Assembly: GCA_001430745.1 (NCBI GenBank) | Contig: KQ482011.1 | Location: forward strand, 166,915 to 183,528 | From: Auxenochlorella pyrenoidosa | Lineage: Eukaryota; Chlorophyta; Trebouxiophyceae; Chlorellales; Chlorellaceae | Length of the DNA: 16,614 nt | Direction of reading: 5' to 3' | In this document: positions 1 to 7,953 of the stretch, piece by piece | How positions within the stretch are numbered: position 1 is the first letter of the stretch | Layout of the letters: each line of letters begins with the position of its first letter | Made by a program: the position numbers and the translations under genes | Notes under the pieces: generated by a model | What the model was told of the DNA's origin: nothing | Databases searched by the model: none | Seen by the model: the letters and a program-made list of their open reading frames with translations, nothing else

Positions 1-285
1 TGAGTGCACCTGGCTGTAATGGCAAGGTCCTGAAGCGGGGCACAAGAGCAAGCGGGACGTTTCACGCGGCGGTTGATCACCATCGGTTGGCCACCATGGC
101 TGGAAAAGCGGGTGCACAGTTCCACGCGCGACGCGCGTGGCATGCAGGATGCAGTGCCGAGGTGCCCAGCAGGGTGGGCAACACAGAACACCATGCCAGG
201 GGGCAAAGTGAGGAATGGGACGCTCCCCAGAGCCCAGAGGGGCCGCTCACGGCGCCCCAATGCCTGACCCTTGAAACCCCCTCAC
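1..285. other. Downstream part of calnexin A locus; no exon recognised
   Basis: This follows the donor of copy A's fifth exon (GTGAGGGGG at 285). In copy B the next exon, encoding [12 protein letters not shown], comes 257 bp later; no similar sequence on the minus strand is seen here. It is probably intron. The plus-strand open frames across it are shadows of GC-rich sequence. Confidence 0.5.
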
Positions 286-2273
286 TTGGGCGCGTCCTCA
301 TCCCAGTCCTCGGGCTTCTTGGCATCGGGGTCGGGGATCCTGCACCAGGGGGGAGGTCAGGGTGCACATGCATGCGTGGGCCGGGCAAAAACGGGCATCC
401 GCGGCAAGCCAGGGGTCTGCTTGGTACGATGCACCTCGGCCGGGCAGCACCAAGCTTGCATTCTCCACAGAGAGGCAGGGTGCACTGCTTCTACCCCGCC
501 CGCTGCCTCGCTGCGCAGCAGCCCACACCAAGAGCCTCCTGCTCCTCCGGCACTGCCCGTTCCATCCTGCTGCTGAGCTCATCCTGTCGCCGTCCCTTGA
601 GCTCATGCCCACCTTGCCCCAAACCCTGCAATCACGCGATCCAAGGTTTGCTAGCAACGAGCTCACTTTGCCTCGTCCACCCAGTCCTCTGGCTTCTTGT
701 CCTCAGGGTCAGGGATGGTCTCGGGCGGGTTGATGGACGGCTCAAAGTCCTCAAACAGGGAGCCAGCCTTCTTCTCCTCGCCGTCAATGAGCACGGCATA
801 GGAGTTGTTGGAGGCGCGCAGGATGGCGGTGTACACGTGGGTCTTGCCTGCAGGCGCGCACCAGGGGCCGAGCAGGGTCGCATCGGGAAGGGGGGACAGG
901 GAAGCCTCACATGCAGCCACACATGCAGAGGGCATGGATACATGGTGCATGCCACTCGGGCGACGCGGCAAGCTGGCGTGCTTGCATGCCAGGGCGCAGC
1001 AGCAGGGATGGGCAGCAAGCTGAGGAGCCGACGCTGAGCAACTGCCGGCACGGGTCTGTGTCGCAAGTTCCATTGCGGTTGGACAGACTGAAAGCCCAGA
1101 CAAGCAAGCAAGCAACTGCCGGCACGAGGACTTGCCATCGGTCAGCACGCTGGGGGGCGCCGCGAGGTGCTTCTCCTCGATCTTGCCCGTCTTGGGGGAC
1201 TTGTGGCGCAGGATCAGGTGAACCTGCGGTGGAGGTGGCAGGGCGGCAACTGCGAGGAGGGGCTCAGAGGCATGGAAGGCTCCCTTTGTACCTGTGCGCA
1301 CAAAGGTGCGAATCAGGGCAGGCGGGGTCGGCCTGGGGCATCGCTGGGGCAGGAGGCCAGTGCTGAGCACGGCAAAGGGCCTGGGCGAGGAGCAAGCCGG
1401 CCAGTGCGCCTGGCAGCATGCTGGCAGGCACGGCGCGCAAGCCCGCTCGCTTTGCCGCTGCATGCATGCCGCTCGCGCTACCCTCCTGCCCGCGGGTGCC
1501 GCGCTTGCTGTGTGCGCTCCTTATGCCCCCCCAATGCCACGAAATGCCTGGGCCGGGCGCCAGGCGCTCGTGCAAGCTCAGCACCCACCTTGTTGGTGGC
1601 GCCGCACTTGTCGGGGCCAAACATGACGGTGTAGGGAGTATCATCCTTGAGGCCCTCGGGCTGGAAGCTGCCGTCGGCGGTCACAAACTTGAGGTAGGCG
1701 CCGCCGCAGGAGAGGCCGTTGGTCAGCTTGAGCTCATACTGCAGGACCAGACCCTGGGCCGGGTCAACCGGCTCGGGCAGCAGCCGGCTGATGCCGTAGT
1801 GCTTGGCCTTCTCCGGGACCTGCAGTCAGCGGGTCAAGATGATGGTGATGGGTTCAGGGGGGAGGGAGAGGGGTGGCGGAGAGAAGCGGGCGACCGGCAG
1901 CGGGCAAGGCTGGCAGCGGGCATCGGGCGGCAGAGGCGGCGGCGGCGGGACAGCGCTGCCTCCAAGCCGGCGCCAGCAGCCGGCCGGCGAGGTTTGCCGA
2001 TCCGTCAATTGCGCTTCCAGGGTGCCTCGGGTTGCGCCGCAGCGGCGGATCACGCCTCTGCAAGCGATGGCCTAGAAGTGCCGCGGCCCTCCCTCTCCTC
2101 GCCCTGACCTTGAGCGCCTGGGTCTTCAGGGGCTCGGGGGTGTCCAGCTCAAACTTGGCAGACGCATACTTTGCGTCCTGGCTGTGCACCCAGCCATCGA
2201 GACCGCTCGAAAAGTCGAGCTTGACAGCCTGGGCCGCCACGGCCAGGACCAAAAACGCTGCCAGAGCCCGCAT
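286..2273 (-). CDS. Calnexin-type ER lectin chaperone, copy A (5' part; gene runs off left edge)
   Basis: Visible exons, in order of transcription: 2273-2109, 1819-1589, 1223-1136, 847-667, 339-286. The phases join cleanly into one frame. The start is the ATG at 2273, followed at once by a signal peptide (MRALAAFLVLAVAAQA, then VKLDF). Family marks are [10 protein letters not shown] and FGPDKCG (the two cysteines of the lectin-domain disulfide), [17 protein letters not shown], and the first P-domain motifs [12 protein letters not shown] and IPDPDAKKPEDWDEDAP. Calnexin binds monoglucosylated N-glycans on folding proteins in the ER lumen. LRHKSPKTG and [10 protein letters not shown] favour calnexin over calreticulin. 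The third exon seems to end at a GC donor (GCAAGT at 1135), unlike copy B. The remaining P-domain, the second half of the lectin fold and the tail are not in view. No equivalent of copy B's sixth exon is recognisable in 1-285, so the next intron is longer or the gene is truncated. Family certain; exon ends good but unverified. Confidence 0.88.
1130..1135 (-). other. Non-canonical GC splice donor (GCAAGT) of calnexin A exon 3
   Basis: On the minus strand the exon reads ACC GAT G and then GCAAGT, which matches the usual consensus of the rare GC-AG introns. At the homologous place copy B has G followed by GTGTGT. The next exon begins GC AAG ACC in both copies, so the same phase-1 junction (Gly) is restored. 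No GT donor near this point keeps the reading frame of the aligned paralogue. Confidence 0.65.
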
Positions 2274-2752
2274 GGCGATCGGCGAATGCGTAGGGGCACA
2301 GCGACCCGCCACTATATCACTTGTCCCGCCAGTCGTACTTCAGTGCCTCGAGCGACCGGCATGAGCAGGGAGGGGTGGTGGAGGCCCAGAGGCCCTTGCA
2401 TGCAGAACGTATGTACAGACTGGCGCGTCCGCCATTCTATCTGATCATGGTGCTGCAGGTCTGCAGGTTGTGCTGCTGCGGTTACACGCAGGGCGGCCAC
2501 AGCCAGGAGGGCAATCGCGGGACGTTGGAATGGGAGAGAGCGGAGTGCAGAAATGAAATGGGCCCAGCAGCCTGGAAACAAAAAACAAGAAACGGTCGCT
2601 GGGTGGACAGGAGCTGCATGGTGGGCTGCAGCACGGGCGGGCAGCGCCCTGGCGCGCCGCCTCTGCCCGAGCGCAAGCAAACAAGGTGAGGGGTGGGGTG
2701 AACGAATCACGGGCGCGCCACGCCGGCCGCGCCGCGCATGCCACGCAGCGCT
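2274..2752. other. Intergenic gap between tandem calnexin copies
   Basis: These 479 bp must hold the 3' UTR of copy B and the promoter and 5' UTR of copy A. The only motifs seen are a minus-strand TGTAA (2482) and, about 40 bp before the copy A ATG, minus-strand GTGATATAGTGG (2309-2320), a weak TATA-like element. I found no CCAAT-N9-CCACG (ERSE) and no other ER-stress element. Confidence 0.5.
2482..2486 (-). terminator. Possible TGTAA polyadenylation signal of calnexin copy B
   Basis: The minus strand reads GCGTGTAACC here, 267 bases past the stop of copy B and about 210 bases before the start of copy A. It is the only TGTAA on the minus strand in this intergenic gap, so it fits the 3' end of B, but a five-base motif is weak evidence on its own. 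Confidence 0.4.
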
Positions 2753-5700
2753 CTAGAGCTCGGCCTTGTTCTCCTCCTCGGTCTCCTTGTCCTCCTCCTT
2801 GGCCTTTGCCGCCGCCTCCTTGGCCTCCTTCTCAAACTCCTCTGCAGGTTGAGACAGAGCAGGCGGGGCAGGGGCAGCAGCCGGGGGTGATCAGCACCGG
2901 CAGGAAAGGGGACGCCAGGGGGCAAGCAAGCCGCAAAACGCGAAGCCCTGCCATACAGGTCAAATCAAACCACAAGGGCAAGCGCGGTCCAGCGCCCAAC
3001 AGGCGGCTGCAGCCACGCACGGCAAGCAGCGCCGCCCACGCGTGCCCTCCCTCACCAGCAGCCTCCTTCTCCTCCTTTGCCTGCTCCTCCTCCGCCTTCT
3101 TCTTGGCCTCAGCCTCCGCCTTGGCCGTCTCCTCTGCCTCCTTGGCGTCCTGTGGGGGGAGAATGAACATTCGGGAGAGCAGGGTCAGCAGGGGGGACAG
3201 ATGTCTGGCAGGCAAAGCATGCATGCAGGCCGGTGCGCTTCGAGGCCCCACCTTGGCCTCCTTCCTGGGCTTCCAGCCCTTCTCGCCCCGCCCAGCCCTC
3301 ATGGCAACCTCTTCCTAGTTTCCTCTCGCCCCGCCCCTGCCCTTCAGCGCTCCGCCTCAGCTCTCTCCTCAACCTCCTTCCCGCCCCGCCCCAGCTCTTC
3401 TCCAACCCGTCCCAGCTCGTTAGCACCCCAAGGCCCCACCGCCACCTCCTTCTTGGGCTTCCATCCCATCACGCCCCGCCCCAGCTCTTCTCCTCCCGCA
3501 CCAGCTCGTCTGCACCCCAGGCCCTCACCTCGACCTCCTTCTTGGGCTTCCAGGTCTTCTCGCGGACCTCGGCCGCCTCCGCCTCGCTGTTGCTGACCAC
3601 CACGTTGTCGAAGAAGTAGCCCTCGTCCATGGTCCAGATCTCAATGGCCGCGGCGCCGACCTGCGGGCGAGGTGGGGCAGCTAGCCGGGGTGAGCACGCG
3701 GCGCAACAGGTGTGCGGCCGGGTCACAGGCAGCCCGCGGCCGGGCCGCGGCGCACTCTCCTGGGGCTGCTGCGCGCGGGCCATGGAGCAATGCTGGGCAG
3801 CACCGACAGGACCGTGCTGCTGCTGCCGCGAGCTTGGGGCTGCTGCGGGTGCGGGGCTTGCACTGCTGCCCGGGCGCGCCCCCGGCAGGCTGCACCCTGC
3901 ACCGCACCTTGCCGATGTTGGCCAGGGGGGCGGGGTCCTTGTGGTAGTCGGGGTTGGGGATCTCACGCGGCTTCCACACGCCCTTGTAGGCCGGGTTGTC
4001 GATGTAGGGGGCGGTCCACTTGCCTGCAGGCCCGGGGGGAAGGGGGGAGTGGGGTGGGGTGGCAGTGAGGAGGGGTGCACAGGCCATGGGGCGGGTGCGG
4101 CGGGCATGCAGCGCTGCTCGCAGCCAATTTGCTGGAATTTCCTTGCTGGCCGGGCAGGCGCGGTACTCAAACACAGCACCATCTGCATCTTGCATTCCGA
4201 ATGCTGCAAATGTTCCAGGCGGCAGCGGGGCTCACCCTTGTAGGCCGGGTTGGGCTTGGTGGGGCGCTTCCACTCGCCGCAGCCGGCCTGCGGGGCGGGC
4301 AGGGCGGAGGCCACGCAGGTGAGCAGGCCGGCGCGCACGGGGCAGCAGCTGGCGAAGGCGGCACGCTGCACCGGCGCGCAGGCGGCGCGGCGGCTGTGGC
4401 ACCTCGCCGCGAGAGCGGCATCCGGGGGCCCTCCCAGCGGGGTGGAGTTGACATGCAGAGGCATGCTTGCCGGGCATGCGGGGCTCACGTCCTTGCACTT
4501 GGGGTTGGGAATCTTGGGGGGCTCCCACTCGCCATCCTCATCATCATCCCAGTCCTCGGGCTTGGTGGCCTCTGCAGCAGGTAGACCATACGAGGTAAGG
4601 CAGGGGCCGCTGAGCGCAGGCACCTGACACGCTTGACTGTGAAGGCCCCAGGCAGCCTGGCCGGTGCTATGCTGGCGAGACAAGGGCAGGCTGCCGGCCG
4701 CGCTTGAGGCTGGAGCCCCGGGCTGCACCACGTCATTCGGCAGCGCATTGCGCTGGACAGCTCTTGATTTTTCTCTGCCTGGGGGAGGCCAATTCACTCA
4801 GAACTCATAAATTCGTTAGAATCAGGCTTACCGGGGTCGTCGATCTCGGCGGGCTCCTCGTCCAGCCAGCCCTCGGGCTTCTTGGCCTCCTCGTCGGGGA
4901 TGGTCCTGCGCCAGGGGGGGGGGCAGGGAATAAGATCGCCTGACTGCAGAAAGCTTGACGAGAACAGGCGCCGGCCGCCCTGGGCGCTTTGTCCACCCAG
5001 AGCAAGGGCAGCAGCAGCAGCGGGTGAAAGCCCGGAAGGCTGGGCTGGATGCCAGGCCTGCAAGGCATCCCTTGGCCACATGCTGCAGGCAAACGCGCAG
5101 CCTGGGTGCTGCACTAGCGCGGCAGGCAGGACCAGGTGTCGTTTCAGGCGGTCCCCCCTCACTTGGGCGCGTCCTCATCCCAGTCGTCGGGCTTCTTGGC
5201 GGCGGGGTCGGGGATCCTGCACCAGGAGAAGAAGACAGAGGCATGCACGCCTGGTCAAAGCCATGCCTGTGCAAGCTAGCTGGCACGAAATGGAGCGCCG
5301 CACAATAGCCAGATGGCCGACTGTGCAGACAAGCGGCAAGCAGCTGCACGTCTGGCTGGCTCTGCAGAAGCTGGGACACAACATAATTACGACACAGGCG
5401 ATTTTTCCAGTCCCAGATGGCACGAATGGCTGTGCTGCTTCGGCAGGGGTCGTGACACGCCTGCCTGCCTCCTCACCGGGCCTCATCCACCCAGTCCTCT
5501 GGCTTCTTGTCCTCGGGGTCGGGGATGGTCTCGGGCGGGTTGATGGACGGCTCAAAGTCCTCAAACAGGGAGCCAGCCCTCTTCTCCTCGCCGTCGATGA
5601 GCACAGCATAGGAGTTGTTGGAGGCGCGCAGGATGGCGGTGTACACGTGGGTCTTGCCTGCAAGGACAAACAGGGCCCGAGAAAGGGAGTCGGTGCGCAC

Positions 5701-6813
5701 TCTGTGCGATGCGCCTGGCATAAGTTCTGCAGGCGGCCGAAAAGAAGCACCATACCAAGGTCCCTGCAGACATAAAAGTTAAACCCTGCGCCCATGCGTG
5801 CAGGGCGTGAACGGCGCAGGGCTCTCCCAGAAGGAGTGCGCGCGCGCAGAAACGAGCGGCTGCACACACCATCGGTCTCCACGAAGGGAGGGGTCGCCAG
5901 GTGCTTCTCCTCGATCTTGCCCGTCTTGGGGGACTTGTGGCGCAGGATCAGGTGCACCTGCGGTGGGGCGGCGGGGCAGCGCCTGTTGAGAAGGGCGCAT
6001 GGGCGCGGAGGGGCCCACGGTTCGAAACGCAAAGCAGCGAATAACTTCTCTTCGAGGGCCGGCAGCGTCGTACGACAAGGCATACGCAGAGCAGGCGTGC
6101 ACACTGCGCCCCATGCGCGCCCTGCCCCGCCCCGCATGCCCTGTTGGAGGAGGGCCAGCGGCGTGAGGCATTACCGCAAGCGCTCCATTACAGCAGCCGT
6201 CCCGCCCAGCACCCACCTTGTTGGTGTCGCCGCACTTGTCAGGGCCAAACATGACGGTGTAGGGGGTGTCGTCCTTGAGGCCCTCGGGCTTGAAGCTGCC
6301 GTCGGCGGTGAGGAACTTGAGGTAGGCGCCGCCGCAGGAGAGGCCAGAGCCCAGCTTGAGGTCGAACTGAAGCACCAGGTCCTTGGCGGGGTCAACGGGC
6401 TCGGGCAGCAGGGTGCTGACGCCATAGTGCTTGGCCTTCTCCGGCACCTGCAGACGGTGGGATGAGGGGCTGTGAGGAGCACAGTGGCAAGCGCGGGCAG
6501 GTGCGACGCGACGATGGCATGGTAGCGGGCGAGGGCGGTGGGGACATGTGTCACCGCCGGCGGCAACAGTTCTAGCGGGCTGGCGCAGGCTGCCTGCAAT
6601 TGGGAACACACTGCAGGAGCGCCCTAGCGCTAGCCGGTTTGAAAGCCTCACCTTCAGAGCCTTCTGAGAGAGGTGCTCAGGGGAGGCGATCTCGAACTTC
6701 CCGCTGTACTTTGAGTCCGAGCTGTGCACCCAGCCAGCCATGCCCTTGCTGAAGTCCAGGTGCACCGCCTGAGCGGCCACAGCCAGCATCAGCAGCGCCA
6801 GGGGGAGCCGCAT
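2753..6813 (-). CDS. Calnexin-type ER lectin chaperone, copy B (complete, 12 exons, no TM segment visible)
   Basis: Exons: 6813-6652, 6447-6217, 5957-5870, 5657-5477, 5216-5163, 4905-4832, 4571-4489, 4287-4236, 4023-3908, 3660-3529, 3149-3056, 2841-2753. They sum to 1356 bp (451 aa) in one frame, ending in TAG. Signal peptide [16 protein letters not shown]. Lectin domain: C92 and C126, with Y96, K98, Y117, M120, E147/E148 and E354 (IEIW) matching residues known to contact glucose in animal calnexin. The P-domain (about 205-355) has four motif-1 repeats ending [15 protein letters not shown], the CGEW cysteine pair, and motif-2 repeats such as [20 protein letters not shown]. After [10 protein letters not shown] the tail is about 60 residues of E/K/A-rich helix ending NKAEL. 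Plant and animal calnexins have a membrane segment and cytosolic tail here and are about 530-590 aa; none is visible in any frame of the last introns. The last two exons have clear CAG acceptors and joined phases, but this tail is the least certain part. It is a paralogue of copy A. Confidence 0.9.
3241..3570 (-). repeat. Degenerate tandem repeat of calnexin B exon 10 end plus donor
   Basis: On the minus strand the end of exon 10 (TGGAAGCCCAAGAAGGAGGT, then GTGAGG) recurs 89 bp downstream as GATGGAAGCCCAAGAAGGAGG followed by GTGGGG. It appears in eroded form near 3375 and again near 3265 as GGCTGGAAGCCCAGGAAGG followed by GTGGGG. The flanking GAGAAGAGCTGGGGCGGGGCG segment is also repeated. 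The copies lie in intron 10. Unlike the TMTC repeat, the period is not a multiple of three and a TGA closes the read-through frame at about 3469, so the extra copies are probably not coding. Confidence 0.8.
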
Positions 6814-7953
6814 CGCGCCGGCTGCCAGCTGCAACAGTGAGGGGGCTCCTCCAGCGATCGCGAGAATAGGTGGATCGCCCGGAGACGCCGGATAGTTCAG
6901 AATTGCCTGCCAGCACTGGCGGTACAGGTGTGTTGGCTGGCAGTACAGGTTGCAGCGGACATGGGGATGTACGCCGCTCCTAAACTGGGGGCCTAATCTT
7001 GCTAGGAATAAGGCTCGGATGCACACGGCTGGAGTACGATGCGCGCAGCCGCTCCGCGAGCACCCTTGCAGAAGCTGCCGCCTGCGCCTGCCGCTATGAG
7101 CCTCGGGCTGGCCGCCAGTGAGCCCACCAGTTGGGAACCCAGGCACCACTCATGTATAACCCTGCCTGTCGAAATTCCTTCTGCTGACCAGCAAGCCCGG
7201 CATGCAGCATCTCAGCAGACGATGCAAGGGCCTGTGGGTGAGCAAGCGGATTTCCCGCCCCAGCAAGATGTTCAAGTGCCGTGGCTCGGTCTCTGCCATG
7301 TGATGGATTGACTCCGTCATAGCTGTATGTCAATAGTTGCGCAATTCAAGCCGTCATCCATCACCAAACATTGCAAGCGCAAGTGGTACAACTTGCTGGG
7401 CGCCCGGCTCTCAAATGTTTCTAGTTGAAAGCAGGCAGGCCCCAAGTGAGCGCTAACCAGCGTAGGCAGGAGCTGGATCATGAATTCTGTCCAGAATGAA
7501 GACAGGTCCTCTCCCAGGGCTCGAGGCATGTGCACTGCACTGGAGAGCACGATAATGCAGTTGGCAGCCACAATAGAGCCGTTGAAGGCGTGTTTCCGCC
7601 TGTTGACATCAGCACAGAAACATCAAGCAGTTTGCTTGTCAGCGCAAATGTACCATGAGACACATTCACATTGACAGACTGCATTTACAATAAGGCACAC
7701 AGGTGAACACAGCGGCTGCCGTCATCACCGCCCTGCATTGGCCGGCAGGCAGCCAGCAGGCGCAGCATGTAAACAATGATGGAGCTCAGTGTCTGCACCC
7801 GATTGTGAACGGCGCCGATCTACAGCACACTTTAAAACATCAATAGTAGTCACAGCCCGCTCAAGCCAGCAGCAGAGCGGTCGCAATGCGGCTCTGCCAG
7901 CGAAGGAAGCCTTGATAAGTGGTCGTCGTGCACCCAGAAGCGATCCGTATCGC
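6814..7953. other. Divergent intergenic region between calnexin B and TMTC
   Basis: This gap of 1140 bp serves as promoter region for both genes. The part from about 7320 to 7860 is clearly less GC-rich than the genes around it. Short open frames on both strands (e.g. 7571-7317 minus, 7480-7674 plus) show no splice partners, motifs or codon bias and are not called. A near-repeat of GGCGGTACAGGT and GGCAGTACAGGT lies at 6918-6950. No RNA gene was recognised. Confidence 0.5.
7831..7837 (+). promoter_or_regulatory. TATA-like box upstream of TMTC
   Basis: TTTAAAA in CACACTTTAAAACATC lies 117 bp before the chosen ATG (7954), which would place initiation near 7860 and leave a 5' UTR of about 90 bases. 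It lies downstream of the alternative in-frame ATG at 7789 and so argues against that start. An inverted CCAAT (ATTGG, 7737-7741) lies about 90 bp further up. Confidence 0.3.

Noticed and set aside
87..1037. Open frame of 316 codons on the plus strand
   Set aside because: It is antisense to two conserved calnexin A exons and their introns; composition is what GC-rich DNA gives by chance and no motif is seen.
3469..4797. Open frame of 442 codons on the minus strand read as a single exon
   Set aside because: It runs through introns of copy B; only short stretches match calnexin, and GT/AG boundaries with consistent phases explain those as separate exons.
6015..6030. GGTTCGAAAC resembling a tRNA T-loop
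   Set aside because: Flanking bases do not form the T-stem and no acceptor or anticodon arm is found; it lies in a calnexin intron.
2753..6813. Calreticulin as the identity of copies A and B
   Set aside because: [14 protein letters not shown], the four motif-1 P-domain repeats and the PNPKCKD...CGEW cysteine pair are calnexin features; only the missing TM segment recalls calreticulin.
7317..7571. 84-codon open frame on the minus strand in the divergent intergenic region
   Set aside because: No recognisable motif or splice partner, and the local base composition is unlike the coding exons nearby.
7789..7953. In-frame N-terminal extension of TMTC from an ATG at 7789
   Set aside because: The extra 55 residues do not resemble the family, which starts near the first membrane helix, and the TATA-like box at 7831 lies inside it. 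Not excluded without 5' RNA data.
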